This document shows positions 47,292-56,094 of a stretch of DNA of 64,000 nt, in pieces. The stretch spans positions 66,570,416 through 66,634,415 of the forward strand of contig OX235271.1 in assembly GCA_944472155.2 (NCBI GenBank), given 5' to 3'. Each line of letters starts with the position of its first letter. Within the stretch, counting starts at the first letter, position 1. The notes under the pieces were generated by a model. The model was not told where the DNA came from and made no database searches. It saw only the letters and a program-made list of their open reading frames with translations. A program made the translations under genes and the position numbers. The stretch comes from Trichobilharzia szidati. Taxonomy: Eukaryota; Platyhelminthes; Trematoda; Strigeidida; Schistosomatidae.

Positions 47292-47813
47292 GAAGATCAG
47301 AGGCTGTTGGATGGGCTGATTATCCTCATTTCGAGCATATGTTCAAACTCAACTTTAACTACTTGGAGTTCTTCTGGAGATAACTGGCGTGGTTTGGCGA
47401 AAACAGGTAGGCCAGCAGTCATAATGGGAAGAGAAACATTTGAATTTGCACAAAGAATACAATGATTTGGTTTGAAGGTGTTGGCAAAAGATTTGATTAT
47501 GGCAGAGTATGGAATTGAAGTAACAGGGGTTGAATACACCAGACTGAGAGAGGGTTTATGAGTGATAGCACCAGAGACAGAGGGTTGTGTGGTAGAATCA
47601 GCTAACTTACGCTTGCCAGCATCTACCGGCAACTGACAGGACTGCAAGAAATTCGTACTAATAATGCTATTAGTCACGTCGGCCACGATGGAAACCCAAA
47701 GGATGGCGAAGTTCGACATTAAGGTCCCAGAGCCTCCTACCTTAATTTGTGATAGGCGAACCGTTCGCGGAGCGCAGCTGCATAAATGTCAACAGCAGTC
47801 ACCCTTCTGGTGT
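47292..47813 (-). pseudogene. Gypsy-1 protease end and pre-RT region
   Basis: The minus-strand frame at 47719-47297 reads VSIVADVTNSIISTNFLQSC (the end of the aspartic protease fold, typical 'VADV..IIG.DFL'). It continues through a linker to PVFAKPRQLSPEELQVVKVE followed by FEHMLEMRIISPSNS, the standard entry into Ty3/Gypsy RT. Upstream, LTFMQLRSANGSPITN lies in another frame. The protease active site (DTG) is not visible; it would lie where palindrome unit P1 is inserted. A TGA follows at the Trp position of 'SPW'. Confidence 0.8.
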
Positions 47814-47824
47814 AGGTGCGATGA

Positions 47825-48250
47825 CTCCATTATGGATAAGATTTTATTTTGATAAATCATACAGTTTTATACAGTAATATTAACAGATGACGTTTCGAGC
47901 ATGAACTATTGCTCATTATCATGTCAAGTTACTCACACAACTTTTTTACTTCATTTATATACATGTGTGGAATCGATTAGATTTGGAATAGATAATTGGA
48001 ATAATTCTGAATGTACATTATCCTATATTGATTTTAATTCCAATATCTAATCGATTCGACACAAGTATAATAATGAAGTAAAAAAGTTGTGTGAGTTACT
48101 TGATATGATTATGAGCAATAGTTTGTGCTCGAAACGTCATCAGTTAATATAACTGTACTACACTGTGTGATTTATCAAAATAAAATCTTATCCATTATGG
48201 AATTATACTCTACCACAATGCCCAAGTTTTATACTTATATCAATTATTTT
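47825..48250. repeat. Palindrome unit P1: inverted repeat with hammerhead-like hairpin
   Basis: Arms 47827-47980 and 48037-48201 are inverted copies. Each holds tccattatgga, TTTATTTTGATAAATCA-like DNA, a hairpin (GAGCA...TGCTC) followed by CGAAACGTC, and a TTGTGTGAGT stretch. A tail of about 45 bases (attatactctaccacaatgc, ccaagttttatacttatatc) is on the right side only. The unit lies between Gypsy-1 gag and protease. A weak possible target duplication (aggtgcgatga 47814-47824, aggtacgatca 48253-48263) fits 9 of 11 bases but does not restore a clean frame. Confidence 0.85.
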
Positions 48251-48264
48251 AGAGGTACGATCAG

Positions 48265-48965
48265 TGACATAGAAGGGGTGACAAGTCAGTGGTTCGCCAG
48301 TGACGTTAATCTCCATTACGTGCTGCCTTGCACGTTTCCCGACTGGCTACTGTCGAAGGTGCAGGAACGAGTACACCTTTGTGCATTGGTACCATAATGT
48401 TTATGATACCAACAAATGCAACGTCATCAGGTTCCTGATTTCGACCATTGGCTCCTGTTACATGAGGGAAATTCGCTGCGAAAGCAGAACGTGCGATGTT
48501 TTGCAAGGCTTCTACCTCTAAGCTCCTTCTTAAGACTACTTAACTGCTAATACCTCTCTATGATGTGAAAACTGGATGGGTCACTCGTTGAATGGAGGCC
48601 ATTCTGACACGGGGAATTAGTGGATAAGGCTGTGGAAATGCCCTTCAGTGGTATGGTAGCCTCAACGGCTCAGTCAGCTGTCTCTGCTAATTCCGTCAAG
48701 GGTAACTCGTAAAAGGGTGCAAGAATTCCATGCACTGTGTTAAGTAGCCCTTGCAACTGTTTTAGGAAGTTTTCCTCAATCAGCAGCTGGCCGTTGCCTC
48801 AGTAAGAGCATTTGTGAGCGCTTACAAACCCGAAGTTATGAGTCTCTGATGTGTTCTTGCACCATTTTTGATCAGTACGGGCTACTGTATTGATTACAGC
48901 CACATTTAAACGAAAGTAGAGGTCTTTGATATAAGAATAAAACTTGTGCACTACGGTAGAGTATA
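48265..48965 (-). pseudogene. Gypsy-1 gag region
   Basis: Minus-strand reading in shifting frames gives LLNTVHGILAPFYELPLTEL followed by AETADRAVEAT, typical of the C-terminal capsid of Gypsy gag. An ALQNIARSAFAANFPHVTGA stretch follows, then a linker of 66 codons with no stop. Gag forms the particle. The nucleocapsid zinc knuckle is not visible. Frames are broken, so this is a fossil. The assignment rests on the LTELAE.ADRA.EA signature and on being upstream of the protease. Confidence 0.6.
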
Positions 48966-49135
48966 ATTCCATTATGGGTAAAATTTATTTTGATAAAGTC
49001 TCACAGTGGTATACAGTAATACTTACTGATATTATATTGTTCCATATTACATGATATTCTAATATATATATATATAATACTATAATAATATTATTGTATA
49101 ACACTGTGAGACTTTAGCAAAATAAATTTTAGAAC
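48925..49135. repeat. Palindrome unit P2
   Basis: The left arm (48967-49024: ttccattatgggtaaaattt, attttgataaagtctcacag) is mirrored at about 49088-49134 (ttgtataacactgtgagact, ttagcaaaataaatttta). The same one-sided tail as in P1 is on the left (gatataagaataaaacttgt, gcactacggtagagtataat). The hairpin/CGAAACGTC segment is absent, replaced by an AT-rich centre with a (TA)n run, so this is a shorter or deleted version. Confidence 0.75.
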
Positions 49136-49252
49136 AAGACATATAAGCGAACAATATTGTTTTCAATTAGATCTTCAGGCTTTACTCCAATTTACACAGA
49201 TTTATATATAAAAATTTTAACCAGTGACGGTGATTTTGTGGATCAAATAATA

Positions 49253-50070
49253 ATAATAATTTTCGATAAAGATAGGAAGACGAAATTTGCAGTATAAAAT
49301 AATATCATTCTATTTCACAGATTCTCATCAGCTGCAGACTACCTGAAATTACAATGGTTACATAGATGATAAAAACATACTTTAATGTTTTAGTGGTAGT
49401 AGAGAAGAGATACTATAAAAGTGACGCATCCAAAATGAAAGCATTACAATTTTTAGTTTAGGTTTTCATCATCAATTTATACGCTTTCAAAGTTGAAAAA
49501 CGGGGGGGGGGGGTAGGGGTAAGACAGAAAACAGAAAAAATTAATCAACAGAACAGTGTTGGCTTGTAGGTTAACATAGCAACTCAGAAAACAAAAGCGG
49601 TTACAGTTTATGAGATTAAGATTTGTTCAGTGAGTTGAGATCACTGAATTAGGTGACTAATTAATGTAATACAAATCAAAATTCAGTTACCAAGGGAGTG
49701 AGAGGTTAATCACACTCTCTTTCTGTATGCTTTTGTTTTCTGAGTTGCTATGTGAACCTACAAGCTAACACTGTTCTGTTGATTATTTTTTTCTGTTTTC
49801 TGTCTTACCCCTAACCCCCCACGTCTTTTCAACTTTGATAGCGTATAAATTGATGATGAAAACCTAAACTAAAAATTGTAATGCTTTCATTTTGGATGCG
49901 TCACTTTTATAGTATCTCTTCTCTACTACCACTCAAACATTGAAGTATGTTTTTATCATCTATGTAACCTTTGTAATTTCAGGTGGTCTGCAGCTGATGA
50001 GAACATGTGAAATAGAATGATATCATTTTATACTGCAAATTTCGTCTTCCTTTCTTTATCGAAATTTATC
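49253..50070. repeat. Long palindrome P3: 0.34-kb inverted arms with a 130-base spacer
   Basis: Arm 49253-49598 is matched by the reverse complement of 49729-50070 almost throughout, with scattered differences and one homopolymer difference (12 G against 6 C). The content is not coding (for example gtgacgcatccaaaatgaaa, gcattacaatttttagttta). A related single copy is at 60495-60590. The palindrome adjoins the 3' end of the PLE at 50.1 kb and is bordered on both sides by AATAATAATAAT. Confidence 0.9.
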
Positions 50071-50362
50071 AAGGGAACCAAATGCATGAAATAATAATAA
50101 TAACGTGGTAAATGTTTGGAACTTAGTTAATAACGATGATTATAATGATAACAAAATATTGATAATAAGGCTTACGCAAGTGACGATAAGAATAACAAAG
50201 GTAATATGTGTATATGTAGACAATTCAATAAATAAATTAGGTCAAATCTTAAGTTACGTAATACTAAAGGTGAAGTGGACAGATAGTCAGAGTTTAAATA
50301 AATATCATAAAAGTACGAAGGAGATGGAAAATAAGAAAGGGTGGGAGGGTTTTGAATAGAAT

Positions 50363-50869
50363 TCACCTAGGCCAAGGGAGAGACAAAGGTAGAACAAACT
50401 TCTTTTGTATGCAAAGACTAGGATTGTTCTCTCGAATTCCCATAGCTTCGGCTATGTGTAAAAGACGGGTTCGAATTCCGTTCGAAAGGCTCGATGGAAT
50501 GCGATAGATAACTTTGAAGGCACTATTTTTGTCCACTTGGTGACCACAATCAATCAAATGAGCCAAAATAGAACTTCTTAAAGATTTTATTTGACCTTTT
50601 CCGAACCATGAAGGACGATGCTCATTAATGCGTTTGTTAAGCTGTCTAGTTGTTCGCCCTACGTAGCTCTCTCCACAGGAGCAGCTAAATTTATAGATAC
50701 ACATAGAAGTGGCACAGCTAGGTAGCTTGTCTTTCACTTGAGCAATCACAATTGGTCGGTTGGAAAATGACAAACAAAGGGTGGCGGCAGTATAAGTCCG
50801 TTTTATCGCTCTCGATAATCTCAGATGTAGGACTTCGCTAGCCACGTCCCCATTAAATTGCAATTTCAT
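50363..50869 (-). CDS. PLE GIY-YIG endonuclease domain
   Basis: The 168-codon frame holds CIYKFSCSCGESYVGRTTRQ followed by LNKRINEHRPSWFGKG. This is the GIY-YIG core in its PLE form, with YKF for GIY, YVG for YIG and the catalytic Arg in GRTTRQ. A downstream LAHLIDCGHQVDKNSAFKVI stretch carries the CCHH-like metal residues. The domain nicks target DNA for PLE insertion. In the native element it is fused to the RT; here a single TAA at 50912 separates them in the same frame. The ATG used is internal. Confidence 0.85.
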   Translation of the reverse strand: MKLQFNGDVASEVLHLRLSRAIKRTYTAATLCLSFSNRPIVIAQVKDKLPSCATSMCIYKFSCSCGESYVGRTTRQLNKRINEHRPSWFGKGQIKSLRSSILAHLIDCGHQVDKNSAFKVIYRIPSSLSNGIRTRLLHIAEAMGIRENNPSLCIQKKFVLPLSLPWPR

Positions 50870-50911
50870 GAAGAGTTGTTTCTTTTTAACTGTTGTCAGT
50901 TTCTCTTTATT

Positions 50912-51740
50912 TTACCTGGTGTTCATGTGTCTCCTTACAAATCTACTAGGATAACCCATTTGGACCAGAGTATTTTGGATGTATCCTAACTCATTTTCTA
51001 GGGAGTCATCTGTACAGATCCATCTTGCTCTATTCGTGAGGCATCTGACCAAATTGACTTTGTATCGGATTGGTACAAAACTGAGGAAATGTGTATATTG
51101 TCCTACAGATGTAGGTTTTCTATAGACATCTCTCTTGAGTGAACCATCCTCTCTTCTGCTCAATTGGACGTCAAGGAAATGTAATCCACCATCATGTTCT
51201 TCTTCACAAGTGAAGATGAGCGATAGATGTGCATCATTAAATTTTATTAACAGTTCATTCTTGTCAGCTTTCACATCAAGAATAATAAACGTATCATCAA
51301 CATAACGAAAATAAGAATCAGTTTTATCGATTACTTGTTTCAACGGACCATTTTCAAGCTTAGCAAGAAAGAAATCTGCCAAAATTGGCCCCAATGGAGA
51401 ACCCATGGCAATACTGTCGATTTGTCTGTAATAAAGGTTGTTGAATGTGAAGTGTACATTCATAGTACATCTTAAAAGCAACTCTTTCAGACTAATAACT
51501 GGAATTCCGATGTTGAACTGTTTTTCCAGTATCCGTTGGCGTATAAATTCCCCAGTCTCCATAAGTGGTACATTAGTGAACAGTGATGCGACATCTAAGG
51601 ATAGCATTTGCTTCCCATTTACATTGATATCGCCTATGTTAGCAATGAATTCAAAAACGTCTCTAACGCTATGATTTACTACCATCTTGTGTAAAGGTTG
51701 CAGGAGTTCGCATAGCCACTTTGCTACTCCATGCTAGGTG
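50912..51740 (-). CDS. PLE reverse transcriptase
   Basis: The 257-codon open part (start 51685) reads MLSLDVASLFTNVPLMETGE (block A, catalytic Asp), then IDSIAMGSPLGPILADFFLA. YFRYVDDTFIIL follows with the YVDD box intact, then HFLDVQLSRREDGSLKRDVY followed by RKPTSVGQY, a PLE signature. It is open further upstream in the same frame to a TAG at about 51735 (HGVAKWLCELL precedes this ATG). PLE RTs are related to telomerase RT. Catalytic residues look intact, but the N-terminus is broken. Confidence 0.9.
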
Positions 51741-51753
51741 GAATTAGACATGC

Positions 51754-51780
51754 CTAGGACTGGGTCAAAATAAATTTTAC
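51754..51780 (-). other. 27-nt GT...AG segment inside the PLE RT (intron-like)
   Basis: On the minus strand RPLRSIIG is followed by gtaaaatttattttgaccca and gtcctag, then gcatgtctaattc. Removing the 27 bases joins RSIIG to MSNST...HGVAKWL, the usual spacing of the PLE motif before RT block 1. Length is a multiple of three, so unspliced it adds nine residues. Confidence 0.4.
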
Positions 51781-51934
51781 CAATAATGGAACGTAGAGGC
51801 CTATATTGGGGTGGTCAAGGTTTTTTGGAATGTCTTCCATGACATTTTTGGGAAGACTGACAACTGCTGGGTTGGTCTTAGTTTCTAAAAAATGAATACA
51901 CCTCCAAACAAACTGAGCTTCAACATGTAATTAC

Positions 51935-52200
51935 CATGAAAATAGTCGATTCATGCAAAAGGTAGGGAGTTTCAGCACAACTGGCACCTACACAGAAGAT
52001 TCTTTTTCAACCATGATTAGATAAGGTATATGACATGAAATAGTAAGAATATATCAGCAGTATGAAATAACCCAAAAGCTCAAGTAAAAATAAAAAAATA
52101 ACCCCTTATGCAGAGGTGAAAAGCAAAGTAACAGCTAAAACAATTAAATTATAGAAAAACCGGGTTTAAGATTTTGCAAGTGATGAGATTCGGGTTCACC
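51935..52200. other. Spacer between PLE and LTR element
   Basis: Nothing recognised. Confidence 0.5.
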
Positions 52201-52203
52201 ATC

Positions 52204-52570
52204 TGTGAGGTACTGGTAGTGCTCTTGACAAGCTACACTTTACAGCCGTTACTTTAAGTAATTTGCCTAGTTATCCAATAAGTAAGTACTCAACCTAACT
52301 TGTAAGTACTGACAACAAAACGCAAATTGAAAAGCCTTAGTTATTAAGGAAATGTGCTCTTGTTTTGCAGTGTATCTAAGTAAAATAAAAGGTAGAGATT
52401 ATCTAGAATAAAAGGTCTAGAACTTATCTGACGAAAATGACTATATTACAAACTCAAAAAATGTGCGTGTTGAGAGCATAACGGAACAGCGTAAAATGTT
52501 GTTGGAACCAGTTAGTATATGTACACATTGAAACAAAGTCGTAAAATATTGGTAATCACACTACAATTAA
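52204..52570 (+). repeat. Left LTR of LTR-2
   Basis: It starts tgtgaggtactggtagtgct. Blocks shared with the right copy include acttgtaagtactgacaaca, gaacttatctgacg and gaatgtgcgtgtt-like DNA (here aaaatgtgcgtgttgag). The end boundary is approximate. Confidence 0.65.
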
Positions 52571-52599
52571 CCGTTTTGTTTGTGTCGTTTGCAGCTGCC

Positions 52600-53127
52600 T
52601 TGTGGAAGCTGCAGGTGGTTGCTGATTCTTTTTCACGGGTTTTCGATAAACTGCATTGACTGCATTTTCAAACGGTTGTAGTGAGATAATTGGTAGTACC
52701 GTTGGACTGTGATACACTCTGAAGGTGGCATCGGCGAAGGCATCTTTACCTTAATGGAAGCGTTTGTAAATCTATTAGCTTCAAATGCATCCAACGCATG
52801 TAGATTGAAGGTGGTGCTGTTGCCGGAAGACCAGTAGTTGAAACTCAGAATACTATGAACTGCAACCAACCAGAAATATCAGAAGAAGAATCGATAATTC
52901 AGAGACTTTTTATTGTTCTACTGACAATAAACCAGCATGTCAAAGCAACTGAAGCACAAGTGGTTGTAGTACCAAAAGCTATAGTTTTAAAAATTCACGG
53001 GTTCAAACGGTTATAGTTTCAAATATTGCAGCCTAAACCTCGACAAATAGACACCAGTATTGCCTCAGTCACTGCACAAATAACTCTCTAAAGAAATAGA
53101 CTCACACTCTTTGACCAAAATCCAAAG
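52600..53127. other. LTR-2 interior, unassigned
   Basis: A 78-codon minus frame at 52633-52869 and short plus frames show no domain I recognise. By position this would be gag, but the sequence does not show it. Confidence 0.35.
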
Positions 53128-53462
53128 CAAAAACCAAATGATTCCATATTAGTTTGTTTATTAGATGTATCACACAGTGAAACAGTATTATTTACTGGGT
53201 GATGTTTCGAACAAAATTTATTGTTCATAATCATATCAATTGTGATCACACGACTTTGACACATGAGTTTGATAGCTTTCTTTGTTTTCTCCTATTTGTC
53301 GTAGGGGTAGTAGGATTTTCCAGAACAATAAATTTTGTTCGAAACGTCATCCAGTAAATAATACTGTTTCACTGTGTGATATATCTAATAAACAAACTAA
53401 TATGGAATTACTTACTACCACAGTGCCCAAGTTTTACACATATATCAAAAACCAAATGGTTC
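53128..53462. repeat. Palindrome unit P4 with 17-bp target duplication
   Basis: Arms 53144-53227 and 53323-53406 are inverted copies over 84 bases with few mismatches. Each has cacacagtg, ACTGTTTCACTG-type DNA, the hairpin GAACA...TGTTC and then CGAAAC(G/A)TC. The one-sided tail (aattacttactaccacagtg, cccaagttttacacatat) is on the right. The flanks caaaaaccaaatgattc (53128-53144) and caaaaaccaaatggttc (53446-53462) match at 16 of 17 bases, indicating insertion as one unit. Confidence 0.9.
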
Positions 53463-53499
53463 TAAACAGAATTACATTGACAATATACTGTTGAAGAAC

Positions 53500-53855
53500 T
53501 GCAAGAATATCGTTCTATTGCTCTATTAAACAAAATTTATCAGATAAACATGGTACAAATATGAGGTTATCTGGTATGCAAACATCACGAACACAACGGT
53601 TGAACCCAAAAATGTTTAACAGTTAGCAGGGCTGTGAATTCGAGCAAAAATATGCAGCTATCGAATGAATCTCAACGGTCTAATTAATACAAAATGTAAA
53701 ATGGTATATAAAGTACAAAATTAGTGTTTCAAGGTGAAAATTAGATGTAACAAGTATAATTCATAATAATACTTCTGATGGTATTGCTCTTGTCTTATGC
53801 TGGACAACAAGCAACTAGACCACAGTAGGGATTGTAGCCCCCAGAGGAAACGAAA
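53500..53855. other. LTR-2 interior, unassigned
   Basis: No coding sequence recognised. Bases 53757-53790 resemble part of the block at 36.8 kb. Confidence 0.35.
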
Positions 53856-53859
53856 CCAG

Positions 53860-54349
53860 TTTGAATATGCCAGGTCATTGGTCATTGATTCAATATTAAC
53901 AACAATGACAGCGCCGATGGATTAAGCCTCGAGGTATAAGCACTCCCAGGCAGGTCTGTTGGTTGCTGGATTAAAGTGTCACAGTTGTAAATGAACCGTC
54001 AGTAATAACCTACGAGGCCATTAAAACTGAGGGGATGTTTCACAGTTCCTGGCTCTGGAAAGTTTAAAACTGTCTCAACTTTACTGAGAATAGGTGTTAT
54101 GATACCAACACCCATCTGGGTACTTGTCTGTACGTGATTTGGATTACGGGTTCTATCGTGGGTTGCTATATTGATATAATTTACTCCAGTGGTTGGTGGA
54201 AATGTGAGGTTTGCCGACTTGAGTTGTCTAGGAAAGTTACGCAACTGTATCGGTTCAGTAAATACGTGAAGACCATTTACTGATCGAGAAAGCTCCAGTG
54301 ACTCGTGGCGGTATTTCCAGCATTCTGTCAGCGAAAGCATCCAAGTCAT
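53860..54349 (-). pseudogene. Antisense Gypsy RT fragment inside LTR-2
   Basis: The 116-codon minus frame ends with SKVETVLNFPEPGTVKHPLS followed by FNGLVGYY, the RT-RNase H connector typical of Ty3/Gypsy ('SKV.AV..FP.P.TVK.LRSFLGLV.YYRRFI'). After the stop RFIYNCDTLIQQPTDL continues the same motif. It is oriented opposite to LTR-2's integrase, so it is a separate insertion or an inverted segment. No catalytic block remains. Confidence 0.65.
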
Positions 54350-55152
54350 GGATTACGACTCCTTGAAGTGCTACAAGCACAGTGTGCACATACCTTTGGC
54401 AGCTTAGATAAAAAACTTTTAAACTAGACCCTCATCAAATTTTCGTTATTCAGTGACTTCATGAAGCCATGTTCGTAGCTAAGCTATTTCACAAACTGAA
54501 AATGTGTAAGAGTTCGGCAGAACTTTGGCTATCTCAGTAATTATTTCTCTTTAGAATGGCTGCTTTGATCGTTTCAAAGGGATCACTTACTTCTGCAGTG
54601 AACATGTATGAAGGGGTAAGGAATGTCGATGGTTACGCAAGATCCGCTATTTGCTAGTGTAAGTGTTTATCTTCCAACTCCCAAAGTAGTTCTTCTCCTT
54701 AGACCAGGGACAAATAAAAAAAACAAAATGATTGTTACAAATACAACATCTGTTTCAAGATCAGGAATGTACAGCGATGACGATTGTTCAACTGGACAAG
54801 GATCGTGCACGTACAACCGAACTTAACACGACAGAGTGACAAGCAGCGAGAATGCTTGACCAGGTACATTCAACGAGACTGAGTATGAAGGTTATCACCT
54901 TAGTATCGTGCGTAATCAAATGCCTGCAGGTCAAAACCAAACATTTGACCTTAGCAGTGATTTCCTTCAAAAAAACCGTTACAAATTATGGGATAATTTG
55001 AAATTCAGTGAATATAACAATTAAATTAAGGAATGCCTTATCAATTCCAATTATTCTTCTGAAGACAATAACGTCCTTTCTCTTATCAGTACTCCGTATT
55101 GTGAGTAATCAGAAAGCTCTCTCTCTGCAGAAACGAACTTTATATTGAACAT

Positions 55153-55737
55153 GTGATCATTTTGGTATCATTAGGATATCAAAGATCTGTTGCTGACATT
55201 TGTATAAAACATCTGATGGAAAGTCACTGTGGAATGAATGGCCTGTGTCTTGTGAGACACGGTAGCATATTCATGCAGATTACTGTGACCATTTCTTCAA
55301 CTCACACTCTATTTATTTTGGATTCTTGTCCTGAATGGACAGAAGTAATAAGTTTAATTGCCTTAATGCAAAATTCACACACACACACAGAGCTATGAGG
55401 AAGACCTTCAGCTGAAAATAAGTACTCAATGTCTTAGCTGCTGACAATGGTACTCATTTTATTGGGAAGAATTTCTATAGCTGACTTAAAGGTATCACTT
55501 GGTATCATCTATACACAGTCCTGAGTCACCCTTAGTCAAATGGGTTGGCAGAAAAATCTTTGTGAACACTGAATGAAGTCATAGCACCAGTGAATTCTAA
55601 AAATCCTGAAAAACGGGAGAAGTGCATAAATAATTTTTGTTTTCAGTATTGTGACATGGAGCACATAAATATTCATGAAGTTCTTGCTAGACTCTTTCAT
55701 TATGAAATTCTTCTGGCAGATCTAATGACTATGACAT
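55153..55737 (+). pseudogene. LTR-2 integrase core, decayed
   Basis: Plus-strand frames give HTLFILDSCPEWTEVISLIA (the 'vVDafSkWpEv' strand), then AADNGTHFIGKNFYS (second catalytic Asp in DNGTxF). SHP-SNGLAEKSL follows, with the third catalytic position as AE, after the 'HPQSNGLAERF' pattern. The three parts lie in different frames with stops. Integrase joins LTR ends to chromosomal DNA; this copy is dead. Confidence 0.7.
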
Positions 55738-56090
55738 TGTGAACTAGTAGTAGTGCTGTTGCCTAACTACACTATAACATGCCCTTACCAAACGTAGTTC
55801 GCCCAGTTACTCATTAAGTCGACATTCTATCTGACTTGTAAGTACCGACAACAAAGAGCAAATCCAAAAGACTTAGTTAGTAATGTGCTCCGATAAGCAG
55901 TACTTCTGAATAAAACAAAAAGTTAAGATTATTTGGAAGAAAAGTTAACAGAACTTATCTAGCTAGTATGGCTAAACTACTAACTTAGAGAATGTGCGTG
56001 TTAAGGGCACAAGGATGAAGAACAAAAATGGCGTTCGAGCCAGTCCATATATGTGTCAATCATAAAACTGGAAGGTACACAACAACTTCG
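55738..56090 (+). repeat. Right LTR of LTR-2
   Basis: It starts tgtgaactagtagtagtgct. It shares acttgtaagtaccgacaaca, agaacttatctagc and gaatgtgcgtgttaaggg with the left copy. The end near acaacaacttcg is approximate. Confidence 0.65.
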
Positions 56091-56094
56091 ACTG

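Larger units (their letters stand above)
38184..48965 (-). mobile_element. Gypsy-1: broken Ty3/Gypsy LTR retrotransposon hosting two RTE insertions
   Basis: Minus-strand pieces in correct order are gag (48.96-48.27 kb), protease end and pre-RT (47.81-47.29), RT (43.50-42.74), RNase H (39.29-38.88) and integrase (38.88-38.18). RTE-A (43512-47279) sits in the gap before RT, RTE-B (39299-42730) in the gap after RT, and palindrome unit P1 between gag and protease. Protease-RT-RNase H-integrase order is that of the Ty3/Gypsy group. No LTR is visible, and its integrase end is cut off at CR1-A. All parts contain stops. Confidence 0.8.
50090..51930 (-). mobile_element. Penelope-like element, family 1 (RT plus GIY-YIG), 5'-truncated
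   Basis: On the minus strand: an N-terminal remnant (VSLPKNVMEDIPKNLDHPN at about 51870), RT (51.80-50.91 kb), a linker, the GIY-YIG domain (50.87-50.37 kb), then a 3' UTR ending in ATTATTATTATT at about 50100. There is one frameshift near 51800, a TAG at about 51735 and a TAA at 50912. It is well preserved and so fairly recent. It stands beside palindrome P3 at its 3' end. Confidence 0.85.
52204..56090 (+). mobile_element. LTR-2: old LTR retrotransposon with two recognisable LTRs
   Basis: Direct repeats of about 350-365 bases at 52204-52570 and 55738-56090 bound an interior with a plus-strand integrase just before the right LTR, as expected for a plus-strand Ty3/Gypsy-type element. The interior also contains palindrome unit P4 and an antisense Gypsy RT fragment, so it has been reworked. 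The LTRs have diverged considerably (many substitutions and small gaps), so insertion is old. No clear target duplication or polypurine tract could be identified. Confidence 0.65.

Noticed and set aside
47297..47852. Plus-strand frames opposite Gypsy and RTE coding (e.g. 47664-47852, 45058-45342, 33959-34195)
   Set aside because: They are antisense shadows of the mobile-element proteins with no domain of their own.
47814..48263. aggtgcgatga / aggtacgatca as a firm target duplication of P1
   Set aside because: Only 9 of 11 bases match and the join does not restore the Gypsy protease frame; kept only as a possibility.
49985..50015. CTGATGAG...GAAA in the P3 arms and at 60.5 kb as a hammerhead ribozyme
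   Set aside because: The core words are present but the bases between them cannot form stem II in any of the three copies.
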